Source: Nocardia puris (GTDB lineage Bacteria; Actinomycetota; Actinomycetes; Mycobacteriales; Mycobacteriaceae). From it: DNA of 64,000 nucleotides. The translations under genes were made by a program, and so were the position numbers. The stretch lies in the NCBI RefSeq assembly GCF_003315035.1, contig NZ_QNRE01000016.1, positions 62,001 through 126,000 on the forward strand, in the 5' to 3' direction. This document shows, one piece after another, positions 33,517 through 42,755 of this stretch. Each line of letters opens with the position of its first letter. Position 1 is the stretch's first letter. The notes beneath the pieces are model-generated. The model saw only the letters and a list, made by a program, of their open reading frames with translations. It searched no databases and had not been told where the DNA came from.

Positions 33517-34479
33517 TCAGCGGACCTCGTACAGGTCGGCGATTTCGAGGGCGCGAGCGCGCAAGGCCGCCCGGAGGGTTTGCGGGGCACGAACTTCGGC
33601 GTCGGGGCCGAGTTGCCACAGCGCCCATTCGGCGTGGCGGGCGTCCTGGAAGATGACTTCGAGACGTAGGCGGCCGGTCGGGTCCAGGGTCTCGGAGAGG
33701 ACGGCGAGGACGGTGGTGAGAAGTTCGTCGCGTCTGGTCGGGTTCAGCAGGAGCTGGGCGGTGAGCTGGTCGCCGCCGGTGCGGAAGCGGGTGGCGCGTT
33801 CGCGCCAGATCTGGTTCAGGTCGACGCGATCCGGGCGCCGGGCAGGCTCCGGGAGTTCTTCGGCGGCGCAGATGCGGGACAGGCGGTAGGTGCGATCCGC
33901 ACCGGATCTGGTGGCCAGCAGGTAGCCCTGGTCGCGGACGGTGACCAGGCCGATCGGGTCCACCGTGCGCCAGCGCGGCGACTGGTCCACGGCCGTGTAG
34001 TGGATGCGCAGCTTCCGGCCGGCCACCACGGCGCGGCGGACCACCGCCATCGCGTCGCCGGGCACGTCCTCGGCGGGCAGGCGGCGGGCGAGCAGGTCGG
34101 TCTCCGGCTCCACGAGGAATCGCCGGGCCACATCACCGGCGGCGGCGCGCTGACTTTCGGGCAGCGCGTCGACCACCTTGCGCATGGCCGAGGCGAGTGC
34201 CGAGCCGAGACCGAACACCTGCCCCGAACCGGCGGTCAGCAGTGCGAGGGCCTCCTCGTGATTCAGCCCCGTCAGCTCGGTGCGGAAGCCGGGCAGCAGC
34301 GCGAAACCGCCGTGCCTGCCGCGCTCGGCGTAGACCGGGACGCCCGCCGCGGACAACGCCTCGATATCGCGCAGCACGGTGCGGGTGGACACCTCCAGCT
34401 CGCGGGCCAGGACCTCCGCCGTCAGCCGGCCCCGCTGACGCAGCAGCAGCACCAGGGAGACCAGGCGGTCGGCGCGCAT
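33517..34479 (-). CDS. WYL-domain transcriptional regulator (YafY/DeoR type)
   Basis: This 320-aa protein has an N-terminal winged helix (LTAEVLARELEVSTRTVLRD followed by YAERGRHGGFALLPGF) and a C-terminal WYL domain (about residues 145-230, with RKLRIHYTAVDQSPRWRTVD and YLLATRSGADRTYRLSRI) plus a WCX tail. WYL domains sense nucleic acids or small ligands. It is divergent from the RidA-like gene (110 bp apart) and probably controls it and itself. Confidence 0.93.
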   Translation of the reverse strand: MRADRLVSLVLLLRQRGRLTAEVLARELEVSTRTVLRDIEALSAAGVPVYAERGRHGGFALLPGFRTELTGLNHEEALALLTAGSGQVFGLGSALASAMRKVVDALPESQRAAAGDVARRFLVEPETDLLARRLPAEDVPGDAMAVVRRAVVAGRKLRIHYTAVDQSPRWRTVDPIGLVTVRDQGYLLATRSGADRTYRLSRICAAEELPEPARRPDRVDLNQIWRERATRFRTGGDQLTAQLLLNPTRRDELLTTVLAVLSETLDPTGRLRLEVIFQDARHAEWALWQLGPDAEVRAPQTLRAALRARALEIADLYEVR

Positions 34480-34589
34480 ACGAGAACCCTATCGAATACA
34501 CGACACAGGGTGTCGTGATTTGTCGGCAAGCTCATCGGCACGACGTCGACGACCCGATCGACGGACGTACTCGAGCGAATGGAGTTGAT

Positions 34590-34991
34590 GTGGGCATCGA
34601 ACGCACGGCGGTCAATCCGGTCACCTGGTCGGTGGAGCTGGGGTTCAACCAAGGCGAGGTCGTCTCCGGGCAGACCCGGACCCTCTACATCTCGGGACAG
34701 ACCGCGATGAACAGCGAAGGCAAGCCCGAGCACGAGGGCGATATGTCGGCGCAACTGGCGCTGAGCATCGACAACGTGGAGGCCGTGCTCCGGGAGGCGG
34801 GCATGTCGGTCGCCGATCTCGTCCGGCTCAACGTCTACACGACCGACGTCGACCTGCTCTTCCAGCACTACGGCGTGCTGGCGGCGCGGCTGGGCGCCGC
34901 CGGAGTGGCGCCCACCACCACGATGCTCGGGGTGACACGCCTGGCGATTCCGGGCCAGATGGTGGAACTCGAGGGAACCGCCGTCGCGTGA
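34590..34991 (+). CDS. RidA/YjgF-family protein
   Basis: This 133-aa protein shows the RidA pattern: TLYISGQTAMNSEGKPEHEG, a helix with LALSIDNVEAVLREAGMS, VRLNVYTTDVD and a C-terminal MLGVTRLAIPGQMVELEGTA. RidA deaminates reactive enamine/imine intermediates from PLP enzymes, but the catalytic Arg of true RidA (CRVQ) is replaced here by Thr-Arg-Leu, so it belongs to another subgroup. The GTG at 34590 has GGAG 5 bp upstream. It is divergent from the WYL regulator. Confidence 0.9.
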   Translation: MGIERTAVNPVTWSVELGFNQGEVVSGQTRTLYISGQTAMNSEGKPEHEGDMSAQLALSIDNVEAVLREAGMSVADLVRLNVYTTDVDLLFQHYGVLAARLGAAGVAPTTTMLGVTRLAIPGQMVELEGTAVA

Positions 34992-35001
34992 CGCGGCCGG
35001 C

Positions 35002-35030
35002 CGCTCGTGCCGGATCATCCGGCACGAGCG
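35002..35030 (+). terminator. Hairpin after the RidA-like gene
   Basis: CGCTCGTGCCGGA (35002-35014) pairs perfectly with TCCGGCACGAGCG (35018-35030) across a three-base loop, 11 bp after the RidA-like stop. It lacks a T-run, as is common in actinomycetes. Confidence 0.65.
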
Positions 35031-35313
35031 ACCGGCCGTCCGGCACGGCCGCACTATCTCGCATCCCTGTCCGTGATCGGGCTTCGCGACCAGGCCCGGC
35101 TGACATCGATCGACCCATGTGGTCAACCGGGGGTGGTAGTCGGCGAGGAGGCGGTTCGGTGTCGTTCAGCGCCCGGCTCGCGGAGGAGGGGCGCACTACG
35201 CATCATCGCCGGCATCGCCCGCCCGTCGGATCCCACCCGCTTCCGGTGCAGCCGGACTGATCGGCGGCACCGGTTCGACGGTCGGAGTCGGGAACCCTGT
35301 CGATGCGCTCGCG

Positions 35314-35319
35314 TATAAA
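35314..35319 (+). promoter_or_regulatory. Possible -10 element of a leaderless TetR transcript
   Basis: TATAAA lies six bases before the ATG at 35326, and no ribosome-binding site precedes that ATG. The spacing would place transcription start at or next to the start codon, as in leaderless actinobacterial mRNAs. No clear -35 box is seen. Confidence 0.35.
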
Positions 35320-35325
35320 TGCTGC

Positions 35326-36012
35326 ATGGAGACTCGTGGGCCGCAGGTCGAAGAGGAGGAGGCGCCGCCGTCGATGGCGCGGTCGTCCTTGTTGCGGGAG
35401 TTGCCCAGCACGCAGCGGGGGCTGCGGACGCGGGCGGCGCTGGTGGCCGCGGCGCGGAAGGTCTTCGAGAAGCGCGGGTATCTCGACACGCGGCTCAGCG
35501 ATATCACCAAGGCGGCGAAGTGTTCCGCGGGCACCTTCTACACCTATTTCGCGAGCAAGGAGGAGATCTTCGCCGCGGTGCTGGAGGTCGCGCAGGAGGA
35601 CATGATGCACCCGGGCATGCCCCGGGTGGCCGAGGACGCGGACCCGGCGCAGATCATCGCCGCCAGCAACCGCGCCTATTTCCTCGCCTATCAGCGCAAC
35701 GCGAAATTGATGGGGTTGCTCGAACAGGTCGCCACGATCGACCCTGAATTCGCCGCATTGCGCAGGCGGCGCGCCGAGGCATTCGTCCTGCGCAACGCGC
35801 GTAGCATCGAGAACCTGCAGGAACGCGGGCTCGCCGACGCCGAACTCGATCCGATGCTCGCCTCACGCGCCCTGTCGGGGATGGTCAGCCGCCTCGCCTA
35901 CACCCATTTCGTCACCGGCTACGACGGTGCCGAACCCGCCCCGCTCGACGCCCTGATCGACACGGCGAACCGGCTGTGGATCAACGCCTTACGCATTCCT
36001 CGTAACGACTGA
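35326..36012 (+). CDS. TetR-family transcriptional regulator
   Basis: This 228-aa protein carries a TetR DNA-binding domain (about residues 28-75: LRTRAALVAAARKVFEKRGY, then SDITKAAKCSAGTFYTYFAS) and a large C-terminal ligand-binding part. It stands alone; its 295-bp upstream region and the 547 bp after it hold no genes, so its target may be itself or a distant locus. The short acidic N-terminal extension (EEEEAP) is unusual but harmless. Confidence 0.92.
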   Translation: METRGPQVEEEEAPPSMARSSLLRELPSTQRGLRTRAALVAAARKVFEKRGYLDTRLSDITKAAKCSAGTFYTYFASKEEIFAAVLEVAQEDMMHPGMPRVAEDADPAQIIAASNRAYFLAYQRNAKLMGLLEQVATIDPEFAALRRRRAEAFVLRNARSIENLQERGLADAELDPMLASRALSGMVSRLAYTHFVTGYDGAEPAPLDALIDTANRLWINALRIPRND

Positions 36013-36559
36013 GCTCGGCACGCCCGGGCACGAACCTCGGCGCACCGGGGGAACCCTCCTGAACGCCGAGTCGATCGTGCGCGAGAGGCTACGGTCTCCC
36101 CTGCACAGGTCCGCCGTCAGCCACGTGCGTTTCCAGCGAACCGGCCCAGCCCGGCACCGGCCCACTCATCGATCATCGACGACTACGCGACCCTGACACC
36201 GCCCCCGGCCCGACCGGCATCGATCTTCGCCGACAACCTCCGCGATGAAGGAGCGGAGCGGCGCCCGCGCCGCGCGAACGGGAACGGCATCCCGTCGGCA
36301 TCGACACCCGCCACAAACGCACGCGGCGGCGAATCCTTCGGCGCCGGCCCGAGCGAACCGCCCCTCGGCACCAGCGGCTGACCAACCACCCGCCCACGCT
36401 CAGTTCACCGAGCGGACATACGCGCGCCCACCCGAATTCCTCGACGCCGAATATGTTCGCCGGACAATAACCACCAAGGTCAACTAGCATCTCTCGATAC
36501 CCGGCGCCATTATTCGGCCGAGTGTGACCGCAGCTCCACGGGAAGAGGAGAGATCGGCA
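36013..36559. other. 547-bp intergenic stretch
   Basis: No supported gene is seen. Short frames on both strands are Arg/Pro-rich shadows. The last 25 bp contain the GGAGAG ribosome-binding site of mscL. Confidence 0.5.
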
Positions 36560-36967
36560 ATGCTCAAGGGATTCAAGGATTTTCTGCTCCGCGGAAACGT
36601 CGTCGACCTGGCGGTAGCGGTCGTCATCGGTACCGCGTTCGTCGCGATCGTCACCGCGTTCAGCAACGGCATCATCAATCCACTGCTGGCCGTGTTCGGC
36701 GGGAGCGACGAGATCGGCCTCGGTTTCTACCTGGTTGCCGACAAGCCCGCGACCTTCGTGGAGATCGGCCCGATCATCACGGCGATCCTCAATTTCGTGC
36801 TCATCGCGGCGATCCTGTATTTCGTGCTGGTGGTGCCCGCGACGCGGTTGAAGAAGCGGTTCGGCGGCGAGCCGGAAGAACCGTTGAGCGACACCGAAAT
36901 CCTGATCCAGATCCGCGATCTGCTCGCCGAGGGCCGCGAGAGCGGCGGCGGCAAGCACGAGTTCTGA
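36560..36967 (+). CDS. mscL: Large-conductance mechanosensitive channel MscL
   Basis: This 135-aa membrane protein has the MscL signature MLKGFKDFLLRGNVVDLAVA and VIGTAFVAIVTAFSNGII in TM1, a periplasmic loop, a second transmembrane helix (ILNFVLIAAILYFVLVVP) and the basic-acidic cytoplasmic tail (RLKKRF, PLSDTEILIQIRDLL). It opens on membrane tension and releases solutes under hypo-osmotic shock. GGAGAG precedes the ATG at 36560; an in-frame start at 36524 would give an atypical N-terminus. In mycobacteria mscL lies beside moaB2-pepD-mprBA, and here only the porin genes intervene. Confidence 0.97.
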   Translation: MLKGFKDFLLRGNVVDLAVAVVIGTAFVAIVTAFSNGIINPLLAVFGGSDEIGLGFYLVADKPATFVEIGPIITAILNFVLIAAILYFVLVVPATRLKKRFGGEPEEPLSDTEILIQIRDLLAEGRESGGGKHEF

Positions 36968-36976
36968 TCCGAGAGC

Positions 36977-37015
36977 GGGAGCGGGCCGCGAGCAGAGGTT
37001 CGACGGCCCGCTCCC
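36977..37015 (+). terminator. Hairpin after mscL
   Basis: GGGAGCGGGCC (36977-36987) pairs with GGCCCGCTCCC (37005-37015), ten bases after the mscL stop. Confidence 0.65.
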
Positions 37016-37163
37016 TTCGGTTCGTCCGGGTTGTCCCCTCCGAACGACCGCTACAAGCATATCGGGCGCAGCTGGGCGGAGCCCATCCGAAAAACCTCGC
37101 GCATGGCCGGAGCGAAGGCGGAGGTACGCCTAACCCGAAGTTCGAAACTATAGGAAGATAGAC

Positions 37164-37195
37164 AACGGGCCCGCCGCTCGCGCGACGGGCCCGTT
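37164..37195 (-). terminator. Hairpin after the porin genes
   Basis: AACGGGCCCG (37164-37173) pairs with CGGGCCCGTT (37186-37195), 35 bp beyond the stop of the left-pointing porin gene. It probably ends the porin transcript and separates it from mscL. Confidence 0.65.
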
Positions 37196-37229
37196 CCCAC
37201 ATCATCTCCGGGCGGCTAGCCCGCGATCA

Positions 37230-37907
37230 TCAGCCGAGGCTGAAGGGCTGGCCCCACAGGGTGACCCAGCTGATGACGTTGTCGGTCTCGACCTCGACGC
37301 TCACGAAGGAGCGCGCCTGGGCGTAGCCACCGCAGCCGGACAGGCCGATGGTGGAGTCGGCCCAGGTGACCGAGCCGCTGCTGCCCTTGAACTTGTTGCG
37401 CTTCTTGTGCGACTCGCTGCCGTAATCGTCGGCCTGCTCCAGGTCGAGGACGTAGAACGAGGTGGCCTGGCCGGGGCCGAGCGACAGGTTGCCGCCGCTG
37501 CTGGCACCAGCGCCGCCGGTGACGGTCTCACCGCTCCAGTCGAGCGAGCCCTCGACACCGCCGTCGACGCCGCCGCCTGCGATGTTGACCTGGCAGCCCA
37601 CGACGTAGCCGGGGAAGATGGCGCCGCCGACGTCGCCGCCGGTGCCGGACAGCTCGACCTGCGCCGAACCCGAGACCCACGCGTTGCGGTGGACCGGGGT
37701 CGAGCCCATGGACGGGCTGATGGTGGCGGACTCGCCGACCATGCGGATGGTCACCACGGTGCCATCGCTCAGCGTCTTGGTGATTTCGCCGCCGGGCAGC
37801 GGCACGAAGGTGTCGGCATTGGCGGCGCCGGCGGAGAACAGGCCCATCGCGATGGTCGCGGCGGCGCCGGCACCGGCGAGCCGCGCCACGGTCTTACGAA
37901 TGCTCAT
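37230..37907 (-). CDS. MspA-family mycomembrane porin (second of pair)
   Basis: The 225-aa precursor has a signal peptide of about 31 residues (Arg/Lys start, hydrophobic core GAGAAATIAMGLFSAG, ANA cleavage region) followed by ADTFVPLPGGEITKTLSDGT, the characteristic MspA start. Later strands (VVGCQVNI, GCGGYAQARSFVSVEVETDN) and the C-terminal WGQPFSLG match the family. MspA porins form octameric goblet channels for small hydrophilic solutes in the mycolic-acid outer membrane. It lies 65 bp after a paralogue. In N. farcinica two such proteins (NfpA and NfpB) form a mixed channel, so the pair here probably does the same. Confidence 0.94.
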   Translation of the reverse strand: MSIRKTVARLAGAGAAATIAMGLFSAGAANADTFVPLPGGEITKTLSDGTVVTIRMVGESATISPSMGSTPVHRNAWVSGSAQVELSGTGGDVGGAIFPGYVVGCQVNIAGGGVDGGVEGSLDWSGETVTGGAGASSGGNLSLGPGQATSFYVLDLEQADDYGSESHKKRNKFKGSSGSVTWADSTIGLSGCGGYAQARSFVSVEVETDNVISWVTLWGQPFSLG

Positions 37908-37972
37908 TGGTTGATACCCCTCGAGGGTTGATTCGCTTCAGCGAGAAGAATGTTCGGTGGATTCGACAGACG

Positions 37973-38647
37973 TCAGCCGATGCTGAACGGCGCCCCGTAG
38001 AGGGAGGTCTTCGAGTAGTGGTCGCCGATGATCTCGACGACGGTGTACGCCCGCGCCTGGGCGTAACCCGCGCAACCCTGGATCTCGATCTCGGCGTCCT
38101 GGTACTCGATCGAGTAGACGCCGGGCTTGAGGATGTCCTTCGCGCTGATCTGCACGAACTTGACCTCACCCGGGCCCAGGCTCAGGCCGACCGAGCCGCC
38201 GAGGCCACCGCTGCTGAGATCGATGACGCCGGAGATGCCCAGGCTGATCGCGTCGTCACCGATGCTGACCTGGCAGCCGACGATGTAGCCGGTGTTGATC
38301 TGCGAAGCACCGTGCGTCGAGGAGTTGTTGCTGCCGGGAGCGCCGGACGGGCCGTTGTAGGGACCCACCTCGCCCTCGGGGGTGACGGTGACGTCGGCGG
38401 TGGCTTTGCCGGACACCCAGACGACTCGTCCGGCGCCGTTGGCGGCCATCGATGGCGAAATGAGAGCGCTCTCCCCGGTGCGCGTGATGGTGACGCCAGG
38501 GCCGATCTTCTCGCCGTCCGGCAACGGCACGAAGGTATCGGCGTTGGCGGCGCCGGTGGACAGCAGGCCCATGGCAACGGCCGCGGCGGCGCCGACGCCC
38601 GCGGCGCGGGCTCCGCGACGCAAACCGTTGGTGCGGTTCTCGCTCAT
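37973..38647 (-). CDS. MspA-family mycomembrane porin (first of pair)
   Basis: The 224-aa precursor starts at 38647 (MSENRTNG, with AGGGGA 5 bp upstream). It has a signal peptide ending in ANA before DTFVPLPDGEKIGPG. It shares with its neighbour the strands IVGCQVSIGDD and GCAGYAQARAYTVVEI and the ending YGAPFSIG, typical of MspA proteins. It is the promoter-proximal gene of the two-gene porin operon. A CRP/GlxR-like site lies 281 bp upstream in the otherwise empty AT-richer region. Confidence 0.94.
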   Translation of the reverse strand: MSENRTNGLRRGARAAGVGAAAAVAMGLLSTGAANADTFVPLPDGEKIGPGVTITRTGESALISPSMAANGAGRVVWVSGKATADVTVTPEGEVGPYNGPSGAPGSNNSSTHGASQINTGYIVGCQVSIGDDAISLGISGVIDLSSGGLGGSVGLSLGPGEVKFVQISAKDILKPGVYSIEYQDAEIEIQGCAGYAQARAYTVVEIIGDHYSKTSLYGAPFSIG

Positions 38648-39347
38648 ACTTCCCCTCATCAGGTTCAAACAGTCAACCTCGACCGTCGAGGCTGGACGGG
38701 TGGTCCTCTCAGGCCCAGCTCAGTTTGTCGCCTGTTTGTTGCCAACGTGTAACCCGTTGTTATTTCGGCGCAAAGCGTGAGCCGGCCCCGGAGCCGAGCC
38801 AGGCTCCGCCGGATCGGCGTCGTACGTGCCGCTTCCGAGCCCGAAGGGACCGTGTGGTGTGGGTGGCTCGTGGCGAAGATTAAACGGTGGGTAACGACTC
38901 GGCAACGCAAAGAAATATAAAGTTCAACGTGATGTAAATCACATGAAAACAGATGTTGATATCGCTTGACGTGCATAAACCGGCGGCGAACGCATCTGAA
39001 ACCGTCGAATCGAGCGGTTCACGGCGCAAGAATGCCAAGCGAGCGCTACGCGCCAGCACAGTATTCGACCGTGCCGACATCGCGGCTCATCGCCCAGCTA
39101 ATGGGAAGATCACCGCTTCTCCCGAGTCATCTACGGACTGAATCAGTAGTAACTGGTCATCCGTGATGGGGCGGCACCTGCGACCGCAGCCAGTCGTCAC
39201 CCGAGCCGTTCTCGCGCGGATCGGTGTCGCGCTCGTCGGCGGTCGTGTCGGGCAGCGTGTCGCCGAAGATGCGCGCCAAACGCGCGACGTCCCTCGCGCG
39301 GCGCGTTGCCTCGCGAGGGACGTCGGGAGTTTCGCCGGGGGTGGCGA
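38648..39347. other. 700-bp intergenic stretch upstream of the porin operon
   Basis: No supported gene is present. The part around 38880-38970 is clearly more AT-rich than its surroundings and contains the CRP-like palindrome, so promoter elements for the porin genes probably lie here or closer to 38700. Confidence 0.5.
38928..38943. promoter_or_regulatory. CRP/GlxR-like operator
   Basis: CGTGATGTAAATCACA fits the TGTGA-N6-TCACA pattern of actinobacterial cAMP-receptor proteins, with a perfect GTGA/TCAC pair. It lies in the long region upstream of the porin genes. A very similar site occurs at 53433. Confidence 0.5.
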
Positions 39348-39914
39348 TCAGTCCGCCAACCCGGACAGTTCGCCGATGACCTTGCTGGCCAGCGGCGACA
39401 GAGTTGCCATCCCGTCGCGGACGGCGGCGCGGGTTCCGGGCAGGTTCACCACGAGGGTGCTGCCGGAGATGCCCGCCAGCCCGCGCGAGAGGCCGGCGTC
39501 CAGCGATCCGGCGACCCGGCCCGAGGAGCGCAGCGCCTCGCTGATGCCGGGCAGTTCACGGTCGAGCACCTGCGAGGTCGCCTCCGGCGTCACATCGCGC
39601 GGGGACATGCCGGTGCCGCCGACCGAGATGACCAGATCGACACCGCCGATGACCGCGGTGTTGAGCGCGTTGCGGATCTCCACCTCGTCGGCCTGGACCG
39701 ACACCGACGCGTCCACCAGGAAACCCGCCTCGGTCAGCAGTTCGGTGACCAGCGGGCCCAGCGAGTCCACCCCTCCGTGCGCGGTCCGATCGTCGACGAC
39801 AACCACCAGTGCTCGCCCTGCCACAGGAGCATCGATTTCCATGGTGCTCACCGTAGCGCCTGCGCCGAGGAGTCCGGCGGCGGCAGCGGTGAATCCGGCT
39901 TCGGACAGTCGCAT
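39348..39914 (-). CDS. moaB: MoaB/MogA-type molybdopterin biosynthesis protein
   Basis: This 188-aa protein has the MoCF-binding fold: ALVVVVDDRTAHGGVDSLG, then VISVGGTGMSPRDVTPEATS and an LPGTRAAVRDGMATLSPLAS segment. The GGTG...DxTpEa motif binds molybdopterin for adenylylation. It overlaps pepD by one base and ends the mprA-mprB-pepD-moaB series, the same order as in mycobacteria (moaB2). Confidence 0.93.
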   Translation of the reverse strand: MRLSEAGFTAAAAGLLGAGATVSTMEIDAPVAGRALVVVVDDRTAHGGVDSLGPLVTELLTEAGFLVDASVSVQADEVEIRNALNTAVIGGVDLVISVGGTGMSPRDVTPEATSQVLDRELPGISEALRSSGRVAGSLDAGLSRGLAGISGSTLVVNLPGTRAAVRDGMATLSPLASKVIGELSGLAD

Positions 39915-41215
39915 CAGCGGCCCCCGTCCGCGGGCGCGCCGGTGAGCGTCACCTCGACGGTCTTCGGATTGTTGCCTTGTTCGTCGGTATAGGTGATCTG
40001 CACCTTGTCTCCCGGTTGACGTGAACGGACGGCGGCGATGAGTGCCTCGCCGGAATCGATGGGACGGTCGTCGAGCCTGGTGATGACGGCGCCCGCCGGG
40101 ATGCCCGCGCGGGCGGCCGGTCCGTCGGGTACGGCCTCGAGCACCAGCGCGGCGCCCGCCTGGGGCCGCACCTTGATGCCGATCTGCGCGTAGGTGGCGC
40201 TGCCGGTCTTGATGATCTCGTCGGCGACCCGCCTGGCCTGGTCGACGGGAATCGCGAACCCGAGGCCGATGGAACCGCTCTGCTGGCCGCTCAGCTCGGA
40301 GGCGCCCAGCGTGGCGATGGCGGTGTTGATGCCGATCAGCTTGCCCTCGCCGTCCACCAGCGCGCCGCCGGAGTTGCCGGGGTTGATGGCGGCGTCGGTC
40401 TGGATGGCGTCGATCACGGGCTGCGTGGTGGGGTTCTGGCTGCCCTGGCCGCTGGTCGACACCGGACGGTTGAGCGCCGACACGATGCCGGTGGTGACGG
40501 TGCCGGCCAGGCCGAGCGGCGAGCCGATGGCCACCACCGGCTGACCCACCTGGAGGTTCTGCGAGGTGCCCAGTTCGATGGGGGTGAGCCCGGTCTTGCC
40601 CTCGACCTTGATCACCGCGAGGTCCGAGACGGGGTCCGCGCCGACCATGGTGGCGGTCGCGCTGCTCCCGTCGGAGAACACCACTTCCATCCTGGCGTTC
40701 GCGCCGCCGCCGGCCGCGACGTGGTTATTGGTGAGGATGAGTCCGTCGGAGGAGAGCACCACGCCCGAGCCCTCGCCCTCGGCGCGGTTGCTGGCGACCT
40801 TGATCATCACGACGCTGGGCAGCACCTTCTGCGCCACCGCCTGGGTGGAGCCCGCGGGCGCGTTGGCCACCGTATTCACCCCGGGGCGCGGGGCATCGAG
40901 CGCATTGGTGACGGGCGCGCCACCGGAATCGTTCCCGGCGACCAGCGCACCGACCGCGCCGCCCACACCGCCGCTCACCAGCGCCAGCGCAACCGCGCCC
41001 GCGACGAGACCGGTGCGCACCGGTTTACGCGCGGGCGGTGCGGCGGGGGCCGTGGCAAAGGCGGGAGCGGCGTAGGCGGGCGGCGGGTAGCCCGGCGCGC
41101 CGTACTCCGCGGGCTGCTGTGGGTGCCACGCGGACTGATCGGCCGGGATCCGCTCGGTCGGCGGATGGCCGGGCGCCGAGTGTTCCCCGCGGCGTTCCTG
41201 GAAATCCTCGGTCAT
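39914..41215 (-). CDS. pepD: HtrA/DegP-like membrane serine protease with PDZ domain (PepD)
   Basis: This 433-aa protein has a Pro/Ala-rich cytoplasmic N-terminus, one transmembrane helix (about residues 80-105, VAGAVALALVSGGVGGAVGA), a trypsin-like domain with the triad in LTNNHVAAGG (His), DPVSDLAVIK (Asp) and NPGNSGGALVD (Ser), and a C-terminal PDZ domain (VPDGPAARAGIPAGAVIT). It degrades or refolds damaged envelope proteins. The start at 41215 (MTEDFQERR) is preferred to upstream frames. It lies downstream of mprAB, its known regulator in mycobacteria. Confidence 0.95.
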   Translation of the reverse strand: MTEDFQERRGEHSAPGHPPTERIPADQSAWHPQQPAEYGAPGYPPPAYAAPAFATAPAAPPARKPVRTGLVAGAVALALVSGGVGGAVGALVAGNDSGGAPVTNALDAPRPGVNTVANAPAGSTQAVAQKVLPSVVMIKVASNRAEGEGSGVVLSSDGLILTNNHVAAGGGANARMEVVFSDGSSATATMVGADPVSDLAVIKVEGKTGLTPIELGTSQNLQVGQPVVAIGSPLGLAGTVTTGIVSALNRPVSTSGQGSQNPTTQPVIDAIQTDAAINPGNSGGALVDGEGKLIGINTAIATLGASELSGQQSGSIGLGFAIPVDQARRVADEIIKTGSATYAQIGIKVRPQAGAALVLEAVPDGPAARAGIPAGAVITRLDDRPIDSGEALIAAVRSRQPGDKVQITYTDEQGNNPKTVEVTLTGAPADGGR

Positions 41216-41282
41216 GGGTGTTCTCCTCACGTCTGCCGACCAGCGTGCCGACGACGGCTTAGAGCCGACTGAGACCGTGCTA

Positions 41283-42746
41283 TCAGTTTTCCGAGAGCTG
41301 AGCGGCGGACGCACCGTCGCCCTCACCGGGTAACACGATACGGATCAGGGCGCCGCCGCGCTCCGAGGTATCGATGCTGATGGTGCCGCCGTGTTTGGTC
41401 ACGACCTGCTTGACGATCGCCAGGCCCAGCCCCGATCCGGGCATGGAGCGCGAGGCGGTGGTGCGGTAGAACCGCTCGAACACCAGCTCCCGCTCCGCGG
41501 CCGGAATACCGGGCCCGGCGTCGTCGACGGCCAGTTCCAGCAGTCCGCGCCCGGCCTCGCGCATGGTGACCCGCACCGTGGTGCCGGGCGAACTCCATTT
41601 GGCCGCGTTGTCCAGGACGTTGAGCACCGCCCGTTCCAGCCCGGCCTCGTGCCCGTAGACGAACCACGGGCGCAGCTCGGCGACGAACTCGACGGAACCG
41701 CGCCGCCGCCGCGCCCGCTCCAGCGCGCGCTCGGTGACCTCGCCGAGATCGATCCGGTCGTACACGGTCTCCGGCGCGTCCTCGCGGGCCAGGTCGACCA
41801 GATCGCCGACCAGGGTCGACAGCTCCTCGATCTGGGCCACCACGTCGGCGCGCAGCTCGGCCATGTCCTCCTCGGGGATGCGCGGCGCGCCGGGCCTGCC
41901 GGAGGCGATGAGCAGTTCCATATTGGTGCGCAGCGAGGTGAGCGGCGTGCGCAGTTCGTGGCCCGCGTCGGCGACGAGACGGCGCTGCCGGTCGCGTGAT
42001 TCGGCCAGCGCCCGCAGCATGGTGTTGAAACTCTCGGTGAGCCTGGCGAGTTCGTCGTCGCCGGTGACCGGGATCGGGGTGAGGTCGTCGGTGCGGGCGA
42101 CGCGTTCGGTGGCGGCGGTGAGCCGGGCGATGGGCCGCAGCCCGGTGCGCCCGACCGCCGTGCCCGCCGCCGCGGCCAGCACCACGCCGCAGCCGCCGAC
42201 CACGAACAGCAGCCAGGCCAGCCGGTCGAGCACTTCCCTGGTGGGTTCCAGGCGCTGCGAGATGACCAGCGTGGCACCGGAGTTCGTGCGCACCGCCAGC
42301 ACCCGCTGGTTGCGCACGGTGCGCAGCGAGGAGGGCAGCGTGCCGTCGGCGACGGCGAGCTCCTCCTCCCCCAGCGGCGGATCGGTGTGCTGCGGCGGGA
42401 TGTAGGGCTTGTGGTCGGCGAATATCAGCGCGACGCCCACGTCGTTGGAGAACAGGCCGGCCAGGATGATCGACTGGAAGCCCATGCTCTCGAAATTGTT
42501 GTTGATCATCGTCGACGCGCGCGCCCGCAACTGTGCGTCGACGTCGGCGTAGAGCGCGCGCGCCACCATCGCGTACGCGGCGATCGAGGTGAGCGCCACC
42601 GCGATCGCCACCACCGACGCCGCGAGCAGGGTGACGCGCCAGCGCAGCGACACCGACCGGGTGAGCGGCATGGGCGGGCGCATCTCGGCCGGATCGGGCC
42701 TGCCGACCGGGGCGATCTTGTGCGGGCGGGTGGAACCTCGTGCCAT
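41283..42746 (-). CDS. mprB: Sensor histidine kinase MprB
   Basis: This 487-aa kinase has two transmembrane helices (LLAASVVAIAVALTSIAAYA, and a second near residue 185), an extracytoplasmic sensor between them, a HAMP linker, a DHp helix with the phospho-acceptor His in DAGHELRTPLTSLR, and an HATPase domain with the N box (NVLDNAAKWS) and G boxes (DAGPGIP, GSGLGLAIV). It senses envelope stress and phosphorylates MprA. It starts at ATG 42746; a GTG at 42749 is also possible. It begins within 10 bp of the mprA stop. Confidence 0.95.
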   Translation of the reverse strand: MARGSTRPHKIAPVGRPDPAEMRPPMPLTRSVSLRWRVTLLAASVVAIAVALTSIAAYAMVARALYADVDAQLRARASTMINNNFESMGFQSIILAGLFSNDVGVALIFADHKPYIPPQHTDPPLGEEELAVADGTLPSSLRTVRNQRVLAVRTNSGATLVISQRLEPTREVLDRLAWLLFVVGGCGVVLAAAAGTAVGRTGLRPIARLTAATERVARTDDLTPIPVTGDDELARLTESFNTMLRALAESRDRQRRLVADAGHELRTPLTSLRTNMELLIASGRPGAPRIPEEDMAELRADVVAQIEELSTLVGDLVDLAREDAPETVYDRIDLGEVTERALERARRRRGSVEFVAELRPWFVYGHEAGLERAVLNVLDNAAKWSSPGTTVRVTMREAGRGLLELAVDDAGPGIPAAERELVFERFYRTTASRSMPGSGLGLAIVKQVVTKHGGTISIDTSERGGALIRIVLPGEGDGASAAQLSEN

Positions 42747-42755
42747 CACCGGCGC

